A DNA stretch of 64,000 nt from Nissolia schottii. Its lineage: Eukaryota; Streptophyta; Magnoliopsida; Fabales; Fabaceae. The translations under genes and the position numbers were made by a program. Below the pieces are notes generated by a model. The model was not told the origin of the DNA and made no database searches. It saw nothing but the letters and a program-made list of their open reading frames with translations. This document shows positions 1-10,557 of the stretch, in pieces. The stretch is from positions 373,752-437,751 of the forward strand of contig QANU01028836.1 of the NCBI GenBank assembly GCA_003254905.1, in the 5' to 3' direction. How positions within the stretch are numbered: position 1 is the first letter of the stretch; every line of letters begins with the position of its first letter.

Positions 1-761
1 TACAATTATAATGTTTTTTAAAATCTATTATGTGTCTACCTACTTTGTATCAAATGTGTACCAACGAGGAGAGTGAAGAACTCTAGCATTAAAAATTTAT
101 TTTTTACATTAAAATTTAGATTAGAAAAATTAATTCTAATTCAGGGCTAGAATATGGGTTCGAGACACAATAAGTACTTAACCATAGTGATACTTATGAA
201 AGAGAATTTAGAAGTCGAACCTATATCAATGTAGCATTTGACAGAAGGTGGGATCAAGTGAATCAAATCATATTGATCATCACTAATTAAAAACTAAGAG
301 AGAATGCTCAATCCGATCCATCTCTATTTTTGTGAGACAAAGTAGTCTCTCAACTTTTAAAAATCTAACACTTGTCCTTCAATATATAAAAAGGGAAACA
401 CATTAGTTTCTTAGCTAACTTACCATTTCTCGACTTGACCAAAATGCACACGTAAATTATTAACTTGCTAATTGCTTGACTCTGTTAACTTCGTTGCTCT
501 AGTACAAAATGACACATTTTGATGCACTTGTATACTTGCCTTTGTGTCTCTACGTCTTTGTGATCCATGTGCCTCTTTGCTTCTTTGTGGCCTATGTTAC
601 TTTATTTTCTATGCTATAGTGAAATTTTGGGTTAGGGTTACAACGAAACAACACCAATTTATGTCAAGGTGAAGTTAACGGAGCCATCTCAACAAGTTAG
701 CTGTCCGCATGCGCATTTCGATCAAATCAAGAAAATGTGAGCTCATTGAGGGATTAACATG
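1..761. other. AT-rich intergenic, nothing recognised
   Basis: No coding region, RNA gene or complete repeat is recognisable. The ATG-initiated frame that starts near 709 runs straight into the LTR fragment that follows and has no protein-like features. The stretch may contain old transposon debris. Confidence 0.5.
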
Positions 762-1967
762 TGTTAAAAGCTTATTTTTACACTTTTTGTTGTTTTATAT
801 CCGTCTTTACAGCTTTCACATCCTCAAGGAATCCAATTGCAGTATAGTCGGGTATAGTCGTATCCACAGGGAGTTGGTAAATGCCTCTTGAGTTTGTTAA
901 ATTAAACAACAGAGTAGATGGATTGAACAGTGATTGCAAATTAAAGGCAGGGAAGGAAATTAGATATAAGATAAAATAACAAAAAATCAGAGGTAGGTTA
1001 GGAAGCTTGTTAGGTTTTGAATCATGTATAGTTTCTTGTATTCATAATTGCCTTTGATTTTTCGCCACCAGTTCTTATCTTAAACATCTTTTTCAAGCCT
1101 AATAAGATAATTAGGTTTGCTTTATTAAGTTGTCAATTTCTCGCACAATTATAACAAAGTAAACTAACATTAATCCAGATGTTAAAGCGACTAATAATCT
1201 CAATTCTATTTCTAGCAATTAAGTTTATTAGATGAAAGGGTTTAAGTTCAACCATACTGAGGCAGTTTTCACTCGTAACAATTAGGTTTAGATTCAAGCT
1301 TTAGTTAACCAAATTAAACATTGAATTGATTCCCACTTAATAATGTAGCTTTCACTCACAACATTAAGTTACAACACAACATTTAATTAGTCGAACTATA
1401 GCTAGCATTAGGCATAAAACCAATTCATGAGAATCAAAGAAACAAACATATTCATTTATACAAAAAGTTACATGGATACAATTAGGCTATAGCACTGATT
1501 AAAATTCGTACAACAAGAAGATTACAAAATCATCTTACAAGAAAGGATCACAGAGGCAAGGTAAGGACCACTCACCATGACACGTTCTCATGCCGTCATG
1601 ACAAGGACCGTCGTGCTTCTCGATCTCCCTTGGCTCCCAGCCTGGCCTCCTCTTTGTTGTTTGAAACAAAACTATTAAAACTCTAAGATTGTAGAGAATT
1701 TAGAGAGAAAGAAATGGCTCTGTGGAGGTAAGGAATTGCTTCTCTGAAGGTATGGAAGTTATGTCGAATGCTGCTCCTGAAGCCTCTATTTATAGGCCAA
1801 ATTCCTCGAGGGCCGCTTAGCGGCATCAGGGCTTCGCTGAGCGGCGCAGCCTTCTTCGCGGTGAAGTTTTCTCAATTCTGAAAGGTAGCTCTGCTCTGAC
1901 ATTATCCTGTCCCCGCTGAGCGGTGTCAGTGCGGCTTATAGTGCGGCTGCAGGGTGGCTTGTAGAGC
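762..1967 (-). mobile_element. Large LTR fragment, copy 1 (Ty3-gypsy-like family)
   Basis: This stretch is homologous, in inverted orientation, to the LTR at 31905-34581. Shared landmarks are the segment around 830-880 (matches 34470-34520), the block 1030-1560 (matches about 33780-34330) and the GC-rich segment 1800-1930, which carries repeated cgctgagcgg motifs (matches 33470-33560 and 32260-32310). The left end begins tgttaaaagc, the reverse complement of the gcttttaaca end of the other copy. The right part of the LTR (about 330 bp in the other copy) is missing, because a second copy begins abruptly at 1968. It carries no coding sequence. The family name is not known to me. Confidence 0.75.
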
Positions 1968-2495
1968 TGTTGAAAGCATTTTTACTCTCGTTGTTCAAAA
2001 TAATACATCCTACTTTACAGCTTTCAGATTCACAAGGAATCCAATTGCAGTACAGTCGGGTATAATCGTATCCACAGAGAGTTGCAAAAATACCGTTCTT
2101 GAGTTTGTTAATTAAACAATGAAATGAAGGATTGGTGATTTGATATTTAGATAAATAAATAAATAACAGAAAGATAAATAGGCAACAAAGTAGAGACAGA
2201 TCAGGAAGCTTGTTGGGATTTGAATTATATTACAGTTTCATGCATTCATAACTTAAACATCAGAACTATCATTCATTTGATTTCTCGCCATCAGTTCTTA
2301 ACTTATTCATCGCTCTCACGCATGAAAAGATCACAGGGTTCCTTTGCTATGTTGTCACTCTCGCACACAAACTTAACAAAGTACACCAGCATTATTGTAG
2401 ATGTTAAAAGCGACTAATATCCCTAACTCTATCTCTAGCAATTAGGTTTATTAGATGAATTGATTTAGTTCCAACTTATGATGCCGTTCTCACGC
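1968..2495 (-). mobile_element. Large LTR fragment, copy 2, cut by assembly gap
   Basis: A second, more diverged copy of the same LTR starts with tgttgaaagc at 1968 and repeats the segment seen at 820-900 of copy 1 (here about 2020-2110). It runs in the same orientation as copy 1, so the two are head to tail, and stops at the N gap. The junction falls where copy 1 is truncated, which suggests insertion into, or recombination with, copy 1. An assembly join cannot be excluded. Confidence 0.7.
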
Positions 2496-2505
2496 NNNNN
2501 NNNNN
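2496..2505. other. Assembly gap (10 N)
   Basis: Ten N residues. Sequence changes from LTR to an unrelated GC-rich element across the gap, so adjacency of the two sides is unproven. Confidence 1.
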
Positions 2506-3640
2506 TCGTCGCTGACGAAGCGTCACACGTGGACCCTCCAAGTGGTGGAGCCCATTTTTTGGGTCCAACCCAAACCTGACCCGACCCGTTTAAAAAAAAA
2601 AATTAAAACCCAAAATTGCAAACCTAACCCCCCCAAAATCCCCAAATCAATATGCATACATTCGAAGGCCACGACCACGACCTCCCCTTCCCCCCACCAC
2701 ACACAGCATCGTCTCCCACACACCACCATGGCCGCCGCACAAGCCGCTGTCGCCGCAGGGGGCTGCTCTCTTCTCTCTTCTCGTGGGCTCGCGTGCGTGC
2801 TCGCCGTCGTCTTCTCGTGTGGCTGTCGTGTCGTCGTTTTCTCGCGTGGTTGTCGTGGTCGCTTGGCCACGCTCCACCAAGACCCACCGACACCTCCCTC
2901 GCAGGATTCGCCGGCCTTAAGATCCAGCGCGCTGACCAGAGCTTCCTCTTCCTCAGCGACGGCGATCCGACGCACCAAATTCCCTTCGGCTCCCTGCTCG
3001 TGCTGAATCGCGACGACCGGAGAATGTTTGACGCATTCGAGAACTCCGTAGCTCCGATGAGCGATTCCGACGCCGCCGCGTTCTGATCTGAGACGAGCGT
3101 GTACCATCCCGGGATGGATGTGACGAAAGCAGAGCTCGTAAGCGTCGTTGTTGGTGGTGGTGGTTAGAGGCTTTGAGTTTGAGAGGAGAGGAAGAAGAGA
3201 GAAGAGGAGAAAGTGAGGTTGAGGAAGAGGAAGAGGAGAGGCGGAGGAAATGGGAAGAGAGGAGTAGGAGGTGGCGGCGGCAACGTCGACGGCGGCGGCA
3301 ACGTCGACGGTTAGGGTTTATGGCGGCGGCGACGGCGACAGTTAGGGTGGGTGTGCCATGGGCGGAGAGGAGGGTGGGTGTGCCATGGGTAGAGAGAACC
3401 AAAATTTTTTTTTATTTTAAAAGTAACCGGGTCAGGTCATGGGTCATTGGGTCGGGTCATGGGTTAGAATTGTCCCTTCATGATTATGCCACGCGGCACG
3501 CCCACGTCATCACAGTTAACTCTAGCCATCCACAGGGACTAAAACCAAACTTCAAGTTTTTACAAGGACTAAAAATTGTACATATGGACTAAAACCAAAC
3601 TTTCTAATTTTACAGGGACTAAAAACTTAATTAACCCTAA
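2506..3640. mobile_element. GC-rich element, candidate Mutator-like/Pack-type transposon
   Basis: An island of CpG-rich sequence lies in AT-rich DNA. The left side has gacgaagcgtcacacgtgg and a run of cccgacccg; the right side has gggtcgggtcatggg, then ccacgcggcacgcccacgtc, then repeated gggactaaaa motifs ending near 3630. Such paired ends are common in legume Mutator-like elements, but I could not align clean terminal inverted repeats because the left end meets the gap. Inside, 2880-3160 has long open frames on both strands. The plus-strand frame from about 2905 to 3086 has the least biased composition and could be a captured gene fragment, but I do not recognise a protein. The block 3174-3310 is almost pure purine. 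Confidence 0.45.
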
Positions 3641-5042
3641 TTGTAATATACATATTGTATACCCATTTACATGTGAAAGGCCCTCAGACCCTAAACCCAT
3701 ATACAAATCAATTTTCCCAATTCACATCACTTATGTTAGTCATTATTTCATTAAATATGTTAAAACAAAATATTGCAATATATATATATATATATATTAA
3801 GAAATTAAAAAAGTGAGGCGCACGTTCAAAAAATCCAAAAGAATAACGGATTCGAAAGATACAAAATGGAGTGTAATTTTAGAAGTAATTTAATATTTAA
3901 TTTGATTTGTTAACCTTACATTTTATTAAGTATATTGAAAACAAATTACAATTTGGGTGATTCCTCAATTATTCCATTGGGTAAATACCTCATATTACTT
4001 ACTTTATCCATTTTTTATAATTTTTATAATTAAATTCATCAAATTTTGTTATTATTTCATGATCTAATATGACATATTGATAGATTATATGATCTAGTGT
4101 GAAAGATTAATATTTTTTAATACAATATTCATAAAGAAGTGCATCGTAAGCTTAAATGGTTCGTAAATCTCTAAACCTCTTATAAGTTAGCTCTTTTAAT
4201 GATTTGACTAATGAAAAATTTACTACGATCATATAAAATATGAAATAATAACAAAATTTGATAGATTTAATTATAAAAATAATTTAAAATAGATAAATTA
4301 AGCTGCATAGAATATTTACCTCTTGAATTAGGTGAGAAAACACCTCACATTTGATCCAAATAATGTTGTTTTCGAACCTCCATGTTTGCATGCTTGAAAA
4401 TAATACTAATAATAATAGTACAGACGATTCAATTAAAACAAAGTAGTAGAGACGACATATATATCATAATTAGAATTGTATACATTATCTCCGTAAGAAG
4501 GAGAAGAATATTAATAATCAATATATAACCATAATGGGAAACGCTGATAACAAATAGTAAGGCCCACGCAAACAATTTATATTATGATCTTCCTCCATTT
4601 TTTAATGTTAATCATTTTTTATTTTTTACGTTTATTTATAATTTAATATATTTAAACATTTTTTATGGTTAGATACATTAAGTTATTAATAAACCTAAAA
4701 AATGAAAATGACTAATATTAAACAACAGATGAAGTACTGTATTTGAAAAGCATTTCATGTCTGATTTGTGAGTAATGGGATATATTTCCAATTCAGGGGC
4801 TTGCATAAAACAATTATAGTATAGTTACATAATTGATGTCGGCATGCATGAGTAGTGTATTATATTTACAAGTCATTTCAACACTTATAATTGTGGGGGT
4901 CTATACATAAATCATTTATTTCATGGAGGCTTCTATACTAAACAATGATGAACCAAAATAGACCCTTTTACCACTCCATCGGCAGCCGAAGACATAAATA
5001 ATTATTTAATTTCGGTACTATTAATATGTGTTTCACTAGTCA
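3641..5042. other. AT-rich intergenic, nothing recognised
   Basis: Very AT-rich, with a short TA microsatellite at about 3779-3798. No gene or complete repeat seen. Confidence 0.5.
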
Positions 5043-5789
5043 TACTATAAGAATATTACGGATTTCTGACGGAAAATTTAGTTGTTAATCTGCCGTTAAT
5101 TGGCCATCAATTTTGTCGTCACTATATCAATCACTAATTAACATAAGATGAAATTTGGTCAATAATTCATAACTAATTTATCTTAACAACAAAACTATTG
5201 GTCAGTATTTCATCACTAATTCATAACTGTTTTATGATAAAAATGATTTCTTAAATCGTTTCAAATTTGCAAAAAATTGTGTTATAGCTAATTCCTCACA
5301 TCGGCCAAAAAATACACTATTTGTAGCAGAAAAATGATTTTGCGGTAGAATTTGCGACAAAATTACACCATATGTAAAGTGCTAGAAGAAAACTAGTTTG
5401 CTAAGGACCTGAGTTCTACCGCAAAACTAAAATTTCTGCGAGAAACGGCTTGTCGCCACAAATTGGCGCCCAAAGGCGCTTTCCACACAAATTTGCAGTG
5501 AAAGGGGCTTCCTACGCAAACACAACTAATTTTTTCTAGAAAATTCCATAAATCATTTTGCAAGGGGAATTTTTCACACAAATGATATTTTCATTTTTTT
5601 TTTAAATTCTTCGTCAATAATAGTGTTTGCCAAACAAATTTGTCACACTTTTGAGATGTTGCCAAATTGAGGGTGGGTTAAATTAAAAATTACGAAGTGT
5701 TTTCTTTGTCAATAAAAGTGTTTCTTTTCATAATATAAAATGCATTTTTTAATAGTAGTTAATAAAAAAATGTAGTTTTAAACCAAATT
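5043..5789. mobile_element. CACTA-like non-autonomous element, family member A
   Basis: The left end reads tactataagaatatt and the right end, reverse complemented, reads tactacaacaaattt, a weak inverted pair resembling CACTA-type termini. The inner segment near 5265-5300 (ttgtgttatagctaattcc) is closely similar to 9325-9350 in the element at 9087-10557, so the two are relatives. No transposase is visible. I could not find a 3-bp target duplication, so the borders are provisional. Confidence 0.4.
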
Positions 5790-6331
5790 TGTTGTAGTAT
5801 CTTAGAATATTTAGCATGCGTTTAGTTGTGAGTACGGGACACAAATATAGGGACACTAGGACACAAAATCCTGCTTAATTATGGAGACATGTACAAAAAT
5901 TTGTGTCCCTAAGACAGAAAATTGGTGTGTTTTTTGTACCTCGGTTTTGCTGGGCTACAAAGACAGGGGACAAAGACATAATTTTAATAAAAAAAAATTC
6001 TTCCCATTTTTTCCATGTCATACTTTATTATTGGCGACTTTGCTCTTGACATTTTCCCCCTAAACCTAAAATTTATCCACGAACCCACCACTAAGTTGTC
6101 GCCGTCGCCACCACCATCAGACCCACCCAGATCAGCAATCAGAAAAAGAAAAAAAAGAAAGAAACAAAAGGAGATGTGAATCTCTAAATTGAAATAAAGA
6201 GAAAAGGGTCGGATGGTTATTGCTTCCCAGACCACGACAACGGCAAAATGGCGTAGCGTTGGTCAACGGATCGTGGTCATTGCAGAAGGTGGTTGGTGGT
6301 TTGAACTCACGCATGTCTAGCTCTCTCTTTC

Positions 6332-6334
<3 letters not shown>

Positions 6335-6366
<32 letters not shown>
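6335..6366. repeat. (CT)n microsatellite
   Basis: About 15 CT dinucleotides, preceded by CT-rich imperfect repeats from 6321. Confidence 0.9.
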
Positions 6367-6367
<1 letters not shown>

Positions 6368-6765
6368 GAATGGTGACAGGGTTGATGATTTTTGTTTTGA
6401 TGTTAGATAGAGGCTCACGATGGTAGTGATGGGTGGTTTTGTGCTGTGGGCTCTGCGGTGGTGATGCTATTTCGGTGGCGCGATGGCGATCTTGGTGGTT
6501 GTGAGGGTTATGGGTTCTTATATGGTTGGTTTCAGGTTGTGATGGAGGTGTTGGCAGCTGATGACGCGCGATGTTTGTGGGTGATGGATGTGGTGTTAGC
6601 ATCGGGAGTTTGGTAGACAAAAAAAGAAGAAGAAGAATCCCTTTTTTATTTTTGTTTTCTAATAATTTTGTGGAAAAGGGTATTTCATGTCTTTTGTCAT
6701 GTTTTTATGTCTTGTCACCATAAGGCCAAACAAGATACAGATACAATAAATTGTGTCTTATACAT

Positions 6766-6951
6766 TATTAGCAGAAAATATGATTATATATCTCAAATAC
6801 TAATTTACAATAGAGAGTGAGCCTATATATAGGCTGAAAACCCAACGACCATAACTCAACGACCAAAAATAAATCACAATCAATTACGAGATCTTATAAG
6901 ATCAAATCAATCAAATCAAATCAAACATAATATATTCTATTATTCTTAACA
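6766..6951 (-). repeat. 3' LTR of TRIM-like element
   Basis: 186 bp; on the minus strand it begins tgttaagaat. It contains the palindromic TATA-like core gcctatatataggc at about 6821-6834. Confidence 0.9.
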
Positions 6952-7041
6952 CCCTCCCTCAAGTTAAAGCTCCATGAGATTTCAGCTTGTCACGAGCGAA
7001 GGTTGTTAAGGGAAAACACGAGCGATGCCAAGGACTTGTAT

Positions 7042-7206
7042 GGAAACATTAGGGACTACACAGAGGTAGTGATAGGCAATATCAGAGAGTACACAGAGGC
7101 AGCAATAGGCAACATCAATGACTGCACAGAGGCAGTGATAGGAAACATCGGGGGCTACACAGAGTCAGCAGCAGGTAATATTGGAGACTTCGGAGGAGTC
7201 GCCACC
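7042..7206. repeat. 33-bp minisatellite inside the TRIM-like element
   Basis: Four clear units begin at 7042, 7075, 7108 and 7141, with a diverged fifth at 7174. Each is 33 bp, a multiple of three, so reading frames stay open through it. On the plus strand it would read as an 11-residue repeat of the form GNIxDYTEAVI. The element's sense strand is minus, so the plus-strand frame is probably not translated. Confidence 0.85.
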
Positions 7207-7514
7207 GGCGACTTTGTCAGAGAAGATGCCGGCGATGAGGCTGGAGATTGAGTGACGATAGAGCTCACCAACAATGCGGCAACTAGCATCAATGCAACCA
7301 TGGAAGAGTTGCAACAATAAACGTGACACGACGACGTGAAAAGAGTACGGATCTGGCAACGGCGATGGTGATGGGCGAGAGCGGCGGAGGACGCGGAAGC
7401 TGGAGAAAGATGAGGAATCGGAGATTGGAGGAGGGAGCCATGGCTAGAGAGAGATGGCAGAGGCAGAGAGAGGTCTTGTCTGGAGAGAGAGATGGGGTTC
7501 ACGGAGGGTACCAT
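7155..7514 (-). CDS. Possible small ORF in TRIM-like element (119 aa)
   Basis: This is the longest frame on the sense strand of the element and starts 13 nt after the primer binding site. The predicted protein has a Ser/Leu/Pro-rich start, a hydrophobic stretch at about residues 72-88 (MVALMLVAALLVSS) and a Pro/Ser/Thr-rich tail with repeated SP and TP pairs, superficially like an arabinogalactan-protein fragment. I do not recognise it as gag. It may be a captured host fragment or simply open by chance. Confidence 0.2.
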   Translation of the reverse strand: MVPSVNPISLSRQDLSLPLPSLSSHGSLLQSPIPHLSPASASSAALAHHHRRCQIRTLFTSSCHVYCCNSSMVALMLVAALLVSSIVTQSPASSPASSLTKSPVATPPKSPILPAADSV

Positions 7515-7527
7515 GACTCTGATACCA

Positions 7528-7714
7528 TGTTAGCAGAAAATATGATTATATATCTCAAATACTAATTTACAATAGAGAGTGAGCCTATATATAGGCTGAA
7601 AATCCAACGACCAAAACTCAACGACCAAAAAATAAATCACAATCAATTACGAGATCTTATAAGATCAAATCAATCAAATCAAATCAAACATAATATATTC
7701 TATTATTCTTAACA
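7528..7714 (-). repeat. 5' LTR of TRIM-like element
   Basis: 187 bp, intact TG...CA ends; directly followed on the minus strand by the tRNA-Met-type primer binding site. Confidence 0.9.
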
Positions 7715-7805
7715 TACATCATCACCAAATAGAATACAAGACTGAATAAAAGACTTACTTTTTATGTCTCTATATTTTAGTTTTGTATCCTTAATAACCA
7801 AACAC

Positions 7806-7996
7806 AACCTTATATACACATATGGTAGCAACACAAGGTCTATTAGAGTTTCTAGCTAGATCTCTGCTCCCCTAAATCAATGATCTCGAATTTGAATCCT
7901 AGCTCAATATAAAAAACCATTATTCGGAAAGTTATGTCCCAATAGCTTTTGGTTGAAGGATAATTGTGGTTTTACCAAATAAAAATACATATACAC
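7806..7996. other. Intergenic with a possible SINE fragment
   Basis: The motif gatctcgaatttgaatcc near 7882-7899 resembles a pol III B box, but I found no convincing A box, tail or target duplication around it. Confidence 0.25.
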
Positions 7997-8101
7997 AGTT
8001 GAGTTTATAGTTTAGTGGTTGTTGTTGGTGAAAGAAGAAACCTGAGTTTGAGTGATCGAATAGATAAAAAAATCTCCTAATATCTTAGTAAAAAAAAAAA
8101 T
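7997..8101 (+). mobile_element. Short tRNA-derived SINE with target duplication
   Basis: A box-like tagtttagtggtt (about 8010-8022) and B box-like gagtttgagtgatc (about 8044-8057) are spaced as in tRNA-derived SINEs. The sequence ends in an A-run at about 8090-8100. The 9-bp direct repeat catatacac flanks it exactly (7988-7996 and 8102-8110). It is only about 105 bp long, so it is either a short family or an internally deleted copy. Confidence 0.7.
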
Positions 8102-8110
8102 CATATACAC

Positions 8111-8899
8111 GGCAGGTCGATTATATTATCATAGTCCAAACCCGTTTTCCTCGATAGCAAATGAAAAATGATGGAGAAACATTAATTACACTTAACTAAT
8201 GTACGTGTAATTTGACTATGAGGTTTGTCATCTTAATTATCTGTCCGTATTTTAGAAAGCATCACTCAAATCAACTCACATGGTCGGTTCATTAATATGT
8301 TCACGTATCTAATATTTAATGTGTACATAAAGTCACAAGCAGGGGACTTTTTAATATCTAAAATTCTCTATATTAAAACAAATCTCATAGTTTTAGTGAA
8401 GATATGTTATTTAAACAATTAAAATAGACAAATAATGAGTATTAAATACACTTAATTCAAACTTTTGCAGACAAAAGTGCATGTTGTTAATTCAAAAAGT
8501 AAACGAAAAATGAGCTGTACAGAAAAATGATAATAATAACAAAGCTAAAGAGGAAAAAGAATATTTTGGAATAACAAGAGAAATGGATAATAATGTATTA
8601 AAAAACATTACACCACGCGTTACTATCATAATCATAACAAAGATTTATTGGCAGAGACTAAATTTGTGAATAGAAAAACCGTTAAAGACCAGAAGGTTTA
8701 TAGAGAAATAAATGGGGTGTCCCGAGAGCCACCAAATAAAATTTTGAAAATGGAATTGGAATGTCAAAATATTGTACAATATTTAATAAAAATTGTTCTC
8801 ATAGAAAATCAAATGAGTTGTTACATAACAATTAACAAAGGACAAGTTTGATAAATAAATATGACTAAGAGGTAATTATTTTAACCCAACCTCTTTATT
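8111..8899. other. AT-rich intergenic, nothing recognised
   Basis: No gene or complete repeat seen. An ATG-less low-complexity frame around 8648-8851 has no protein-like features. Confidence 0.5.
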
Positions 8900-9086
8900 T
8901 GTGACAATTCCAGAAATCGTCACCGACATGTAAGGGACTAATTCAGCCTCCTAACATGCTAATAGTGAAAACATCCCGCTCTTATAAACAAATAAAAAAG
9001 AAAACCTTTTTAAATAAAACTAATCATAAATAAAATAAAGCAAAAGAGAGAGTGGGAATGATAATTTTGTCCCCTATTTATGGTGA
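8900..9086 (+). mobile_element. LTR start fragment, gypsy-like family
   Basis: Begins tgtgacaattccagaaatc and is collinear with 17381-17540, which begins tgtgacgaccctagaaatc; both then share an aaacctttttaaataaaa block. Both look like the 5' end of an LTR with a TG start. This copy is cut off where the CACTA-like element begins. Confidence 0.55.
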
Positions 9087-10557
9087 CATCACTACAAGGA
9101 TTTTTTTTAATATAACTGACAAAATTGGTCATTAATTCCTAGCTAAAAAGTATCGGTGAGGAGTTAAAAAATGATTAGTGACCAATTTTGCAGTTACTGC
9201 TTACATGTCTCTGATTAACTTGGAAAAAAAAATAGTTGCTAATTTGTCATTGATTTATTTTAGCGATGAAACTATTAATCAATATGATGGACATAATTTC
9301 TTAATTTATTGCAAATTAACAAAGAATTATGTTATAGCTAATCCGTTATAACATTTATCGCAAATTCATCATTAACTTGTAATTAATCCAACGCTAATAC
9401 GATAAATAAACATGGTTGACAGGTTCATTTAGAAGGGGGGAAAATTGAAAAGCAAAAAAATGGACGCCTTGTAGGCCTGACTATAAAGTTGACTTAGTAC
9501 CGTTGTAAGCGATTGGGCCTTGCACTACTGCAATGGGACGTTGAAGCACTCCCTTTTATAGCCAAAACATTTGGCTTCCCTTTCCCATGTTACTCGGTGT
9601 GGAACCCAAACTTGCACTATTTATTTTTATAATTAGAGATTAACTCAACCCTCCCTGCAGATAAGAGGAGCAAAGGTTCTTACAAACTCCTAGTTACGAT
9701 ATTATAAAATAACCAAAAATAAAAATAATAAAAGAACAAGTTTTAGCATTAAACTAAGTAACTGTACAAAAAGCTTAGATTTCAAAACCCAAGTCTGATT
9801 TTAAAAAAATAGTTAATAACAATTTTAAATTTGTGATGACAGAAAGCTTTGAATAGAAATAAAAATAAAATAAAAGCTTCAAAGGGATAGTTATAAAATA
9901 TCAACAAAAGAAAAAGAAGCAGCAGAAAGATTATGAACATATCGAATTATCTTTACTATAAGATTTCAACAATTACTGATATTATTTTGTTATCTAAAAG
10001 GATTACAAATCAAATAAACTTTATAACTTTTCCTTTTTCTAATTAGATATAAATGTCTATTACAATAACATTTAGTGTCGAGTAAGGTTAAATTTTTTTG
10101 TGAGGGATTTATCCTCACTAAGAGAGGAGGGAATAATTTAGTTTAGATTAAAAGTTTTGCAAAGAATTAGAGAGAGAATATTACATCGCTAAATTATGTC
10201 GAGAGTTTATAAGAGAGTCATAAGAAAATACTCTCTTGTTAAAAGGTAAAGTAAAAAAAGTTAAAAGTTCAGTGAGGGACTAATGAGAGATTAATTCCAT
10301 TCTAAAACGGGACAAGATGGTTTATTTTAGTTGAAGAGATTTGTGATAGATGTTGAGAGTTAGTGAGAGATTTTTCTCTGGCTAAATGCTTTAGCTACAA
10401 ATACATGTTTCGAAGAATAATGTCATCACTAATTAGTGCTCCTCATTTTTTTAAGTATGTTACGGATTTATATTTTGCTTGCTGCTATTTCCTCGCTAAC
10501 CAAATTTCCCCTCGCTAAATGTTGCCACTAATCTGCATTTTTTTTGTGTGTGTAGTA
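9087..10557. mobile_element. CACTA-like non-autonomous element, family member B
   Basis: The left end reads cactacaaggatttttttt, matching the usual CACTACAAGAAA terminus of plant CACTA transposons. The right end, reverse complemented, reads actacacacacaaaaaaaa. The interior has subterminal repeats of gctaatt/gcgatg type and shares ttatgttatagctaatccg with the element at 5043-5789. No transposase frame is present. A 3-bp target duplication is not clear because the last base of the right end is altered. Confidence 0.45.

Larger units (their letters stand above)
6766..7714 (-). mobile_element. Complete TRIM-like non-autonomous LTR retrotransposon
   Basis: Two direct LTRs, 6766-6951 (186 bp) and 7528-7714 (187 bp), differ by three substitutions and one indel by my count, so about 98 percent identical. 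Both sides carry the target duplication tacat (6761-6765 and 7715-7719). On the minus strand the 5' LTR is the right copy. It is followed immediately by tggtatcagag (7527-7517), which matches the primer binding site for initiator tRNA-Met used by Ty1-copia elements. A polypurine tract, cttgagggaggg, sits at 6963-6952, directly before the 3' LTR. The left LTR has lost its terminal G (TA instead of TG on the plus strand). The internal 576 bp encode no gag or pol, so the element must have been moved by another copia's enzymes. High LTR identity implies recent insertion. Confidence 0.92.
5818..7805. mobile_element. Inverted-repeat DNA element split by a TRIM retrotransposon
   Basis: The left end gcgtttagttgtgagtac and the reverse complement of the right end, gtgtttggttattaagga, are similar, and both are followed by a (g)ggacacaaa or ggatacaaa motif. 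Removing the 949-bp TRIM insertion and its duplicated 5 bp leaves an element of about 1.03 kb. It holds a GC-rich centre (6060-6620) with a CT microsatellite and frames on both strands that look compositional rather than coding. The superfamily is not resolved; a target duplication was not found. Confidence 0.4.

Noticed and set aside
2523-3402. Overlapping long frames on both strands in the GC-rich island
   Set aside because: Mutually overlapping, Arg/Ser/His-rich and without family motifs; compositional. Only 2905-3086 was kept as a possible captured fragment.
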